This document shows positions 33,331-42,500 of a stretch of 57,229 nt of DNA, in pieces (position 1 is the first letter of the stretch; each line of letters begins with the position of its first letter). The notes beneath the pieces were generated by a model that was not told the DNA's origin, searched no databases, and saw only the letters and a list, made by a program, of their open reading frames with translations. The stretch is from Spirochaetaceae bacterium. Its GTDB lineage: Bacteria > Spirochaetota > Spirochaetia > SZUA-6 > Bin103. The position numbers and the translations under genes are program-made. Where the stretch lies: NCBI GenBank assembly GCA_028820215.1, contig JAPPKD010000144.1:1-57229 (forward strand), given 5' to 3'.

Positions 33331-35016
33331 TCACTGCCTGCCGAGCTGCGCCAATTGTCTCCCATGCTCCTCGGTCAAGGCGGTCTCCACGTCGCGGGCG
33401 CCCAGACGATCGATCTCTTCCAACGCTGCGTTGTAGATCTTCATGAGCTCATCCGCGGAATCCGCAACCACCATTCTGGACGCGGCGACGGCCATCGCCT
33501 CCTCCACCTGGGTGTGCTTGATGTCGACGTCGCTTCCTGGCAACCACGAACTTGCCAGTTCCGCAAATCCGAGATCCCAGGCGTCGACCACGAAAGGCTT
33601 GAGTCGTTGCTCCATCGTTGCCCTGTGTTCGGGTGAGGCCCCAAGATAGTCATCCACATACAGCGTCCAGTAGTACGTATCGCAGAACGGCACCCATCTA
33701 CAGAGAACACCATACTTCGAGGCATAGTCCACGAAGCTGGCGTTGAGCTCATCCTGAGCTGATTGCTTCATCATTTTCTTGCCATCAACCCAGTCCCACG
33801 TTTCTCCCTCAGCGCCCAGGATCAACGTGGTTTGCCCCTCCTCGGTGAGTGCCCACTGGAGGAACCTGATGGCTCTGTCGGGCCGCTCGGCGTTCTTGGT
33901 TATTACCAACCCATTGTAGCCCTTGTTTCTGATCGTCGGTTTCGTGAAGTCGACGCCCTGCTTCACGATCGGGCCGATGTCCGTGTACGTCCTGTCGTCG
34001 TTGCCGTCGTTTTGCCTGATGGTCGTATTGACCGTGTTATCGACATTGAAGATGGCGCCCACGGTGCTCACGTAGCCGGCCGAGTACAGTCTCTCCTCGG
34101 ATTGCTGCGTCTGTTCGGTGAATTGGCCCTTTGTGATCAGGCCATCCTGGTACAGGCTGTTCAACCATTGCAGGAACTCCAGATACTTGGGATCTCTGAA
34201 TAGCAGTTGCACCTCGTCGCCCTGCGGGTAGTATCCGGAGACGTGCATGCCGAACGTACCTCGGAACATGTTGTTGCCGGCCCTTCCGAACAACAGGTCT
34301 GACACGCTGCCGCCGAAGTCGATCGGCAGGACATCCGGATAATTTGCGTGAGCGAATCTGAGATAGTCGTCGTACTCGCTCAGCGTGGTTATGTCGTCCT
34401 TGCCGTACGCCTCGAGGATGTCCCGCCTGGTGAACATGATGCCTTCTCCGCTCGTGAAGGGCACGTTTATCTCCTCGAAGGCTTCCATCACCTCGGCATA
34501 GTACATGAACCCTGCCCAGTACCACATCTTGCCGTCATCGGCAGTATGGTACGTGTGATATGCAGGCGGTACCAGATCCCACGTCTTGGGAGCGTATTCA
34601 TCGATCAGGTCACCGATCGCGTGTACCATGCCGGCATCGATGATCTGCTGGAGCAGGGGACTCGTGTAATTTCCGAAAGCCAGCATTTCCGGCAGGTCAC
34701 CCGATGCGATCATGGGTGCCAATACTTCGTCTTCTTCACCCTCCAGCACTTCCATATCGAGCGTGACACCGGTCTGTTGGGTGATGAATTGGGAGACCAT
34801 ACCATCGTCCCAGCGAACTGCGGGCCTGCAACCGCCCCACGTGTTTTGCCAGAACTGGATCGTGATCGGCGACGTATCCGCCATATACTCCCACTCGAAG
34901 TCCCCTGTTGCCATGGTCGCCGCAGGTGCTGAGGTATCGCTCTCCTCGCCGGTGCCGGTGGCAAAAGCGGAGAATCCCAACAACCCGACTAACAGTAGAA
35001 GAGGTATCTTTTTCAT
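33331..35016 (-). CDS. Extracellular solute-binding protein, LplA/family 1 type
   Basis: 561 residues. The ATG at 35016 is chosen because AAAAAGGAGC lies before it and a signal peptide starts there (MKKIPLLLLVGLLGFSAFATGTGEE). No lipobox cysteine follows. The Ala-Thr-Gly-Thr-Gly stretch after the hydrophobic core suggests ordinary signal-peptidase processing, a form often seen in spirochaete binding proteins (general impression, not a search). Family patterns are ITIQFWQNTWGGCRPAVRWDDG and ITQQTGVTLDMEVLEG. The C-terminal half has the RPDRAIRFLQWALTEEGQ motif of LplA-type proteins. It is the first gene of the cassette with the two permeases. Confidence 0.9.
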   Translation of the reverse strand: MKKIPLLLLVGLLGFSAFATGTGEESDTSAPAATMATGDFEWEYMADTSPITIQFWQNTWGGCRPAVRWDDGMVSQFITQQTGVTLDMEVLEGEEDEVLAPMIASGDLPEMLAFGNYTSPLLQQIIDAGMVHAIGDLIDEYAPKTWDLVPPAYHTYHTADDGKMWYWAGFMYYAEVMEAFEEINVPFTSGEGIMFTRRDILEAYGKDDITTLSEYDDYLRFAHANYPDVLPIDFGGSVSDLLFGRAGNNMFRGTFGMHVSGYYPQGDEVQLLFRDPKYLEFLQWLNSLYQDGLITKGQFTEQTQQSEERLYSAGYVSTVGAIFNVDNTVNTTIRQNDGNDDRTYTDIGPIVKQGVDFTKPTIRNKGYNGLVITKNAERPDRAIRFLQWALTEEGQTTLILGAEGETWDWVDGKKMMKQSAQDELNASFVDYASKYGVLCRWVPFCDTYYWTLYVDDYLGASPEHRATMEQRLKPFVVDAWDLGFAELASSWLPGSDVDIKHTQVEEAMAVAASRMVVADSADELMKIYNAALEEIDRLGARDVETALTEEHGRQLAQLGRQ

Positions 35017-35285
35017 CGTTGCTCCTTTTTGGTGTTTGGGACAAGACAATTGTCCGCGTGTCACGCTGGCACATCTGCATCCGATTGTCAAGCTATATCC
35101 GCGAATGCACTTCTACGCGCGGTGGGCGCGGCACGTTGCGACCGGCTCCATGCGAGTTGGGAGTTCGGGCGGGGCGACAGGCAGGGAGTAGAGAAGTGGA
35201 GTCGGCTGACACGGTGCGAAGCCGGTGTCGCCCGGGAATGACCAAGACCCCGGCCACCGCTTTTCGTTTACACTGCTTGCGAACA
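35017..35285. promoter_or_regulatory. Divergent intergenic region with palindrome
   Basis: 269 bases between the binding-protein and hydrolase starts. A nested inverted repeat lies at 35039-35055 (GGACAA, then TTGTCC; inside it GACAATTGTC at 35045-35054), 23 bases before the binding-protein start and close to where a repressor could sit. A TTGACA on the minus strand (plus 35086-35091) may be a -35 box, with no clear -10. I see no gene in the rest. Confidence 0.45.
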
Positions 35286-36311
35286 ATGGAACCCACGCAG
35301 ATTAGCGCTACCGTCGACTACGAGGAGCCCGGCAAACAAGTCGGTCACCTCGCAGTTCCGTACTCGCACAACCTGGGCGGCTGGGCCAACCTGCAGGTTC
35401 CGGTAGCGGTGCTCGCCGCTGGTGAGGGTCCGACCGTTCTGCTCATGGCCGGAAACCACGGCGACGAGTATCCGGGGCAGGTCGCGATCCTCAAGCTCTG
35501 CCGGGACCTGCCGCTCGAGGTTGTCCGAGGCCGACTCATCATGATCCCGGCGCTCAGCGTCCCCGCGGCGAAGGCCGCCGCGCGCCTCTCACCTCTGGAC
35601 GGGAGGAACTTCAACCGCTGCTTCCCCGGCGATCCGGCCGGCTCCGTTTCGGAGATGCTGGCGCACTACGTGACGACCCACCTATTCCCCATGGCGGACG
35701 CCGTCATCGACCTGCACTCCGGTGGGCGCAGCTTCGACTTCTATCCGTGCGCTCACATGCACCTGGTGCCGGACCGTGATCAACGGCGGAAGATGGTGGC
35801 CGCGGCGGAGGCGTACAACACGGATTTCGCGTTGCTCTACACCGACATCGCCGGAAGCGGTCTGCTGCCCGTCGAGGCGGAGCGCCAGGGCAAGGTCGTC
35901 GTCACGACGGAGATGGGCGGGGGCGAGCCCATCCCGGCGCGGGTGCACCGGTTGAGCCAGGAAGGTCTGCGCAACGTGCTGGTCCACCTCGGCGTCGTGG
36001 CGGGGAAGAAGCGCTCGCGAGCCGAGCTCGGCCTGCCGCCGACGCGCTGGGTGCAGTCACTCGACCGCCAGGACTACCGCTTCGCGCCCGAGTCGGGGAT
36101 CTACGAGAGCGTCGTCGATCTGGGCAGCAGTGTCGCGGCCGGGGAGAGGGTCGGTCAGGTCCACTTCCTCGAGCGCCCGGACCGGGAGCCGGCTGCCGTC
36201 GTCGCGCCGACGGCGGGCGTGCTCCTCGGCAGCCGCGGCCCCTCCCTCGTCGGCCAGGGCGACTGCGTCGCCTGCATCGCCCACGACGTCGATCCGGCCA
36301 TTCTCGAGTGA
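35286..36311 (+). CDS. Succinylglutamate desuccinylase/aspartoacylase-family zinc hydrolase
   Basis: 341 residues, M14-type carboxypeptidase fold. Zinc ligands are visible: His58 and Glu61 in GNHGDEYPGQ and His144 in IDLHSGG. Substrate-binding NFNRCFPG lies at 108-115, and a late Glu (TTEMGGGEP) fits the catalytic acid. The C-terminal part (GIYESVVDLGSSVAAGERVGQVH) is the usual barrel-sandwich extension. Members remove acyl groups from amino acids, for example N-acetyl-diaminobutyrate in ectoine breakdown. No ectoine genes are nearby, so the substrate is open. The ATG at 35286 has no strong ribosome site. The upstream in-frame extension to 34908 overlaps the binding-protein gene and is noise. 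Confidence 0.85.
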   Translation: MEPTQISATVDYEEPGKQVGHLAVPYSHNLGGWANLQVPVAVLAAGEGPTVLLMAGNHGDEYPGQVAILKLCRDLPLEVVRGRLIMIPALSVPAAKAAARLSPLDGRNFNRCFPGDPAGSVSEMLAHYVTTHLFPMADAVIDLHSGGRSFDFYPCAHMHLVPDRDQRRKMVAAAEAYNTDFALLYTDIAGSGLLPVEAERQGKVVVTTEMGGGEPIPARVHRLSQEGLRNVLVHLGVVAGKKRSRAELGLPPTRWVQSLDRQDYRFAPESGIYESVVDLGSSVAAGERVGQVHFLERPDREPAAVVAPTAGVLLGSRGPSLVGQGDCVACIAHDVDPAILE

Positions 36312-36480
36312 TGGTCTCGATCGGCTCTTGAAGCAGTAACGCGCGACGTCAAACAGGGTTGCGGACACCGCATTCGCCGGTCACGCAGCTCGGATTGCAC
36401 TCGATCCGGCCATGCGTGACTCACGTGGATTTTCCTGACCGGCCGTTCATACCACTTCAGCGACTCGCACAATACCGTCA
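36312..36480. other. Intergenic spacer with no recognised feature
   Basis: 169 bases between the hydrolase and the barrel remnant. I see no terminator-like hairpin with a T-tract and no repeat copy. It may hold remains of a deleted passenger domain or promoter, but nothing supports this directly. Confidence 0.4.
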
Positions 36481-37498
36481 ATGGACGCCGTGGCCGCGGG
36501 TCGGCTCTTGCTGGCCTGGGCCGCCCTCTCGGCGATACCCGGATCCGCGACGGCGACCGGAACGCTGAACCCGGCCCTGAGCGATGCTGCGAGAGCGCGG
36601 ACCGACGACGGCGGCGCGCCGAGGACGGCCTTCATGCCCGAACCGGTGCTGAAGGCATGGCTGGTGCGCTTCGGCAGCGCCATCGTCAGCGAGGTGGCGA
36701 CCTCCGAGAGCGTCTTCAAGGCGACGGACAGGAACCGGGACGGCGGCGCTCTCGTTGTGTGGGGCCGCGGTACGTTCTCCCGCCTCGCCGGCAGCGAGGA
36801 CGATCTGAAGCTCGACGGTGCCGTGAGCACGGGGATTTCTGGGGGCTTACTGGTCGGACGGTCGCTGGCTCGCCGGACTCGCACTGTCGCTCAGCATCGG
36901 GGAGGGCGCGTGGACCCGCGGCGGCATGGCGGGCCAAATCGAGTCCTCGGCCACCGGGCTCTATCCCTATACCGGTTACGAGATCACCGATCGGATCGTC
37001 GTGTGGGGCACGGCCGGTTACGGCATCGGTGCGCTGACGCTCATCACGCGTCCCGGCGAAAGGCTCGGCACCGACGTCGCGCTCCTGATGGCTGCGGCGG
37101 GCGCCCGCGGAGACCTCGTCGATCGAGCCGGCGCATCGGGCCCGGCCTTGTCGGTCGCGGCCGGCGCGCTCTATGCCAGCACCACTTCGCAGGCAACGAA
37201 CGCGATGGCCCCCACGGAGGCCGACGCAAGCCGGATGCGGCTCGCGCTCGAAGGCGCGTGGGGAATCGTCCTGCCGGGCGGCGCGCTGCTCACGCCCACC
37301 GTGGAGATAGAGGCGCGCCATGACGGAGGCGATGCGGACACGGGATTCGGAGCCGGCGTCGGCGGCGGCATCGCCTTGGCGGATGCCTCCGGCACGCTGG
37401 CCGTCGCGGTCTTCGGGCGGATGTTGCTGTGGCACGAGGCGGGCGATGTCCGCGACTGGAGCGTCTCGGCGTCGGTGCGCTACGCGACGAACTGGTGA
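36481..37498 (+). pseudogene. Frameshifted autotransporter beta-barrel remnant
   Basis: Two frames make one barrel. Frame A from 36481 reads through ALVVWGRGTFSRLAGSEDDLKLDGAVSTG (near residue 120), and frame B continues GAYWSDGRWLAGLALSLSIGEGAW and ends VSASVRYATNW at 37498. The switch is at the GGGG run 36831-36834. Taking out one G joins the frames in the usual GFLGAYWSDG form of autotransporter barrels. The protein would be only about 339 residues, mainly the barrel plus a short helical entry. No passenger domain precedes it. It is related in pattern to the end of the giant protein at 39590 (WGAGDLSRFEGDLDG). A homopolymer sequencing error is possible, but absence of a passenger suggests a true relic. 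Confidence 0.75.
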
Positions 37499-37590
37499 CG
37501 ATGCCGGCCGCGTAACGGCCACGATTGACCGGGATGCGCCCCTCAACCACTCTTGCGCCGAACCGTACACCCCCGATTGAGATTGAGCAG

Positions 37591-38322
37591 ATGCCCACAT
37601 TCGACATGAAGCCCGTGGACGTGCCGCAGGAAGTTCTGGATGGACTGAAGTCGATCCCGACCGTGACCGTGTACGCCGGGGTCTGCAGCTTCGGCTCCCG
37701 GCTGAACGTCTGCGAAGGATTGACCAGGCTCACGCCCGCCCGGGAGCGGTTCGCCGCGCGGGCGCGGACGCTCAGGTTCCTCCCCGTGCGGCCCGACCTG
37801 GCGAGCGAGAGAACCGGCGGCGAGGATGAACTGGAGTTCCTGGCGATGGGACGGTGCGGACCGGGCGACGTCCTGGTGGCGGACATCATGGGATCACGCA
37901 AGGACGTGGTGGCCGGCGACGTCAAGCTGCTGCAGCTCGCCATGAACCGCGCGGACGGCGTGGTGATCGACGGCGCCATCCGCGACCTCGACGTGATCGT
38001 CGACGAGGACTACGGGCTGACCGTGTACGCCACGCAGCGCAGCTTCCACGGCAGCGTGGAGGCGACTCCGGCCGAGGAGAATGGGCAGATCCAGTGCGGC
38101 GGCGCGCTGGTGCGCCCCGGTGACGTGATGGTCGGCGACAACGACGGCGTCCTGGTGGTGCCGTCGTGGATGGCCGTGGCGGTGATGGAGTGGGCGATCG
38201 AGCACGAGGAGGCCGAGAACTACGTCAAGCAGAAGATCCGCTCCGAGGGCGTGTGCCCGGGTCGCTACTATCCGCCGAGCCCGGAGGTGTTCGAGGAGTT
38301 GCGCCGCGCCAAGCGCCGGTAA
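37591..38322 (+). CDS. RraA-like protein (4-hydroxy-4-methyl-2-oxoglutarate aldolase/dimethylmenaquinone methyltransferase fold)
   Basis: 243 residues. GDVLVADIMGSRKDVVAGDV at 92-111 and DGAIRDLDVI from 127 are the family's metal and substrate motifs. In true HMG/CHA aldolases the Arg-Asp pair of this motif (Arg131-Asp132 here) is catalytic, so aldolase activity is more likely than control of RNase E. It has no role that can be tied to its neighbours. The ATG at 37591 lies at the normal family start. An extension to 37525 would begin inside the gap after the barrel remnant. Confidence 0.85.
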   Translation: MPTFDMKPVDVPQEVLDGLKSIPTVTVYAGVCSFGSRLNVCEGLTRLTPARERFAARARTLRFLPVRPDLASERTGGEDELEFLAMGRCGPGDVLVADIMGSRKDVVAGDVKLLQLAMNRADGVVIDGAIRDLDVIVDEDYGLTVYATQRSFHGSVEATPAEENGQIQCGGALVRPGDVMVGDNDGVLVVPSWMAVAVMEWAIEHEEAENYVKQKIRSEGVCPGRYYPPSPEVFEELRRAKRR

Positions 38323-38358
38323 CGCACTGTTTGCGACGATGCTCGCGGCGGCCCGCGC

Positions 38359-39585
38359 TCATTCCGTCGCGAACGTTCGGGCAACCCGAAAGCCGTTGAG
38401 CTGGCTGCGAAGTGTCGGAGCGCACCAGCCTCGATATGCCGAGCGAAGAAACTCCGGTCTTGCGCCCCACGAGCCGCCACGCACCACGCGGCCGCTACAC
38501 CCACCCTGGGTCGCCGCCTCCGTATCGTAACAGTCCGACACCATCTCGGCGACGTTGCCATGCACGTCATACAGTCCGAACTCATTCCGCGAGAGTGAGC
38601 CTATGGCTATCGTGCGTGCCCGGTAGACCCCGGTCTGCCCGGGACCGTACGGAGCGCTCAGCCCGTCATAGTTGGCCTGATCGGTAGAGATCGTCTCGCC
38701 CGTGTGAAACGGGGTCGTCGTCCCGGCGCGCGCCACGTACTCCCACTCCGCCTCGCTCAGCAACCGATAGTTCTCTCCGGTGGTCGCGGACAGCCACGCG
38801 ACATATGCCCGTGCGTCGTTCCAGCTCACGTTGATCACGGGCAGCTCGCCGCGTCCCCAGCCTTCGTCGTGAGGGCGATATCCGCCGCATCCGCCGCCGG
38901 CGACACATGCGTCCCATTCCGCAAACGTGATCTCGTGAGTCCCCACCGCGAAAGGCCCTTCAATCGTCATCCGTGCCAGCCGCTCGTCGTCATGCCGTCC
39001 GGCTTCCGATGCCGGCGACCCCATCGTGAAGCTGCCTCCCGGGACGACCACCATCGCGGGGCAAGCAGCACAGTCACGGAATACACTTCCCGGCTCCCGC
39101 CCACTTCCTGGCTCCGGCGGCGGATCGTCATCGTCCACGATCGTCCCGGTAGCCGTGGCGGCGACAAGCGCCGCGTTGGACGCGTCCCGCAGCGTCACCG
39201 TGAACGTCTCGTCGTTCTCGTCAACGTCGTCGCCGTTCACCAGCACCCTGATGCGAGCCGACACCTGGCCGGCCGCCACGGTCAGCACACCGCTCGCCGC
39301 CTGGTAGTCGTCGCCCGCCGTCGCCGTGCCGTCTGCCGTCGCGTAGGATACGGTCACCGTCTCGCTCGTGTCGTGACTGAGCGTCACGTCGAACACGGCT
39401 TCGCTGAAGCCGATGTCCCCCTCGGTGACCCGAGCGTCGGCGATCGACACATCGGGCTGGGCCGGGGGAGGCTGGACCGGGGGAACGGCCACGGGCGTCT
39501 CGTTCTCGCAGCCTACCGCGGTCAACAGAACAGTCATGGCGAACGGTGCGACCGCACGCAGGGAGTATCGGCGCTTTGCAGACAT
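38359..39585 (-). CDS. Lipoprotein with Calx-beta domain and FGE/SUMF1 (C-type lectin-like) domain
   Basis: 408 residues. The signal peptide ends in the lipobox LTAVGC, with Cys26 as the lipid anchor. Residues 45-152 are a Calx-beta domain (VSIADARVTEGD to TGTIVDDDD). Residues 170-408 are a formylglycine-generating-enzyme fold: MVVVPGGSFTMGS, LPVINVSWNDARAYVAWLS, YRLLSEAEWEYVARAG, FGLYDVHGNVAEMVSDC, RVVRGGSW and GFRVAR. The catalytic Cys of real FGEs (GFRCA) is Val here, so it should bind rather than modify. The order lipoprotein plus FGE fold with a C-terminal GGSW...GFRVAR stretch is that of TvpA of Treponema denticola, a target of a diversity-generating retroelement. It starts four bases after the giant autotransporter ends and must share its transcript. 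Confidence 0.88.
   Translation of the reverse strand: MSAKRRYSLRAVAPFAMTVLLTAVGCENETPVAVPPVQPPPAQPDVSIADARVTEGDIGFSEAVFDVTLSHDTSETVTVSYATADGTATAGDDYQAASGVLTVAAGQVSARIRVLVNGDDVDENDETFTVTLRDASNAALVAATATGTIVDDDDPPPEPGSGREPGSVFRDCAACPAMVVVPGGSFTMGSPASEAGRHDDERLARMTIEGPFAVGTHEITFAEWDACVAGGGCGGYRPHDEGWGRGELPVINVSWNDARAYVAWLSATTGENYRLLSEAEWEYVARAGTTTPFHTGETISTDQANYDGLSAPYGPGQTGVYRARTIAIGSLSRNEFGLYDVHGNVAEMVSDCYDTEAATQGGCSGRVVRGGSWGARPEFLRSAYRGWCAPTLRSQLNGFRVARTFATE
38376..38480 (-). other. Candidate variable region (VR) of a diversity-generating retroelement
   Basis: The 3' end of the lipoprotein gene codes RGGSW, then about 25 residues with fixed LRSA-x-R-x-W-x-x-P-x-x-R-x-Q-x-x-GFRVAR. At the x positions that are Asn in known templates the codons are TAT, GGC, TGC, GCT, CTT, AGC, CTC and AAC. 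All are NNY, as expected from adenine mutation of AAY codons. Several end in T, rare elsewhere in this gene. The region closes with a short inverted repeat, TTCGGG-TTG-CCCGAA at 38376-38390, where a homing signal would be. No template repeat or reverse transcriptase is in the window. Confidence 0.5.
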
Positions 39586-39589
39586 CGAC

Positions 39590-42500
39590 TCAGTACCCCA
39601 GAGTGCCTTCGAGTCCGACGCGATAGCTGGAGGAGTTGCCGGTCTCGGCGGTGCGCTGTCCGAACGCTTCGATATGCATCCGGAGCGGTCCGGTTGTTTC
39701 GGGTACGTCTACGGCAACGCCGATTCGTAAGAGACGCGCGTCCTCGTCTTCGATTCCGACCTCCGCATAGGACTCCAGCCAACCCACATCCCGCACTTCG
39801 AGCGCGTAGCTGAGCTTCACAGCCGCCGAATCCGGCAGCCACCCCGATCCGTCGCGCGTGGGCGAGCCACCGCCGTGATCCCCGAGGATCACGGTGCGGT
39901 CATGCCAGAGCCGCGTGACGCCGCCTGCCGGTGAACCCCACACCGGGGTGATCGAAACGGCCGGCCCCGAGCCGAGCCCCGGCGGCCGCCAGTCCAGCAT
40001 CGCGCTCACCCCCCAGTCGCGCAGCCTGGAATCCTCGTGCACCAGCAGCATCCGCCCACGGCCGCTCAGCCCCAGACCGATACCCGTATGCCTGAGGCTG
40101 ATCTCCGCTCCGGTCTCCACGCCCAGCCCATGTTCCGCATCACCGCCATCCAGGCGTCCGCCCAGCTCGGCGCTCCCGGACAGCACCGAGTCCCCGGCCC
40201 GCCATTCCACACCGCCTTCCAACAGCACGCGCACGCGCCAGGCGCTCGCACCTACGGAGGGCAGGCCACCGCCGGACATCACGCCGGTGATGAACCCGTC
40301 GCTCTTCGCTGCAACGGACAGCACGCTGCCGGACAGCAGCTCGACACGCTGCCCGGTGGCGCCCAGCCACATGCGCAGGTCGCCGTCGGGGCTGCTGCCG
40401 GCGTCCGTGAGCCGGACGCCGCCCGTACCCAGGCCGGCCAAGCCCCACAGACCCAACCCCTCCACCGGAGCCCAGGATCCGTACGGATACACGTTGACGA
40501 GATGGCTCGTGAGCGTCGCGTCGCCGTCCTCCTCGGTCGCCGACGTGAGATCGAGCGTGCTGTAGGAGGCGGCCAGGCCGAGCAGGGCGCTTGGGGAGAC
40601 GCGATAGTCCGCACCCAGATAGCCCGCGATCACGTCGCCTTCCTGTTTGATCCCGTCAAGATCGCCTTCGAAGCGGCTCAGGTCGCCAGCTCCCCAGAAT
40701 CCCCATCGCCCTGCGCCGTGGCGACGCCCAACGCTGAACGAGCTGTTGGCCAGAAGCGCCTCGCCGGGCGACGGCTGGAAGGAAACCGTGCGGTCAGGGG
40801 TCACGTGTACACCGAAAGCCTCGGCAAGGCTGCTTACCAACCTGGCTCTCGCTAGCGTATCTCCCAATTCGGTGAGGGCTATGGACCGCCTGTTCAAGGT
40901 AATGTCGACTCTCGCGCGATGCGATTCTGGCGCCGCGGGCGGCGCGAACCGCTGGCCGATGACGTTCACCGCGCTTGTCGCCACGGCGCGACCGAAGCCG
41001 GCCAGCCCCAACTGGAGCATCCGGTCACGGCGGTTCGGGCCACCTTCCACAGCCTCCGTCTGTTCGCTCTCGGCTCCCTGATTGCCGTGCACGTCGGCGT
41101 AGGTGACCCTCGCCTGCAGGGAGGACCCGGCATCGGCCGCGGCCGGCGTATAGCTGGATGCCGTCGCATCGACGATGGCGGTCCACTCGCCGTCCAGCGC
41201 GGTCCGCCGCCACCACTGCCAGCGCAGATCGCGCACGTGATCGTCCTGATCGTCGAGTCGGGCCGACAGCTCTTCCCCGGTACGTGGCTGAGTCGTCGAC
41301 AGGGTCACCAGACCCTGGTCGTTCACATCCACGATGGCGACTCGTACCATCAGCACCAGCGCCTCCCGTCCATCCTGCGCGGTGATGGTCAACGGGTACT
41401 CCCGGGTGTGCTCGGCGTCCTCACCTCTGCCGACGTAGCTGAGCAGCCCGTCGGCCGCGCCGACCGCGAAACGCTCCTCGTCATTCCCCGCCGTGATCGC
41501 ATAGGAGATATGGCGATCCGGGGCAGCGAGCGCTACACAGCCGAGATGAACGGGGCGCTCGCTGCCGTCTCGGTTCTCCTCCAACTCCAGAGCCAGCTTG
41601 AAGTCATAGTTGTCGAGCCCACTGCCGCTTCCTCCGGCTGCGACCCGGGACAGGGTGCGCGCAGCAGCCACAGGCTGCTTGCAGCCGATCAGCACGCCCG
41701 CGTCGACCGCGTCGACCGCGTGATCCATAGACGGCTGTACCGCGCTGGTGCTCAAGTCCGCGTCGTTACCGGCGCCGTCGCGGATTGCGCCGCCGTTCAG
41801 ACGCAACGCGTCCGCGGGAATGACGACTCCGTCGTCGTCGCGGTCACCCTTCTGAACCGTATAGACGAACTCGACCGTGTCGGACCTCGGCCCGATCCCT
41901 TGCGAGAACCCGGCTCTGCGACTGCCGGTGCCGACGTGAAGTTCCAGTTGCGGGTTGCCGGTAACGTCGACTGGCTCGCTGAACGTGACTTCCATCGAAA
42001 TCCGGTCCGCGTATACGTACCTGCCTGACGGCGGCTTCGACACGATGGCCACCGATTCCACGACGGGAGCCGTGCTGTCCGCTGTCTGCCCGTTCACGTT
42101 GTCCGCTGGGATGACGAGTTCCGCCTGGCCCAAGCCCAGCTCTACCGCATCTCCCAGGAGGTCGACGATCGCGCCTCCGTTCAGGTGCAGCGCGTTCGCG
42201 GGGATGCCGATCCCGTCGCTGTCGTCGTCGCCCGCCTGCACCGGGTACCGGAAGCGCAGGGTGTCCCGGTCCGCGTCGACGAAGCTCGCCCGCCGCTTCG
42301 CCGTGGTCGCAGTGCCGGTGCCGTCGATGGCCAGCTCCAGTTGCGGGGCGCCGCTGACCGCCACTTCCGTGCTGAACCGGACTTCCACCACGATCGCTTC
42401 GCCGAGCCGGTAGGTGCGGTGGTCCTGCGGTGCGGAGGTCACCGCGACCCGCTCCGCCGTCGCCGGCTCGTTCACCCCGCCATCCACCGGGTCGCCGTGC

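Noticed and set aside
38359..39585. Active formylglycine-generating enzyme for sulfatases
   Set aside because: The conserved Cys in GFRCA is Val (GFRVA), no sulfatase gene is near, and the protein is a lipoprotein with a Calx-beta domain.
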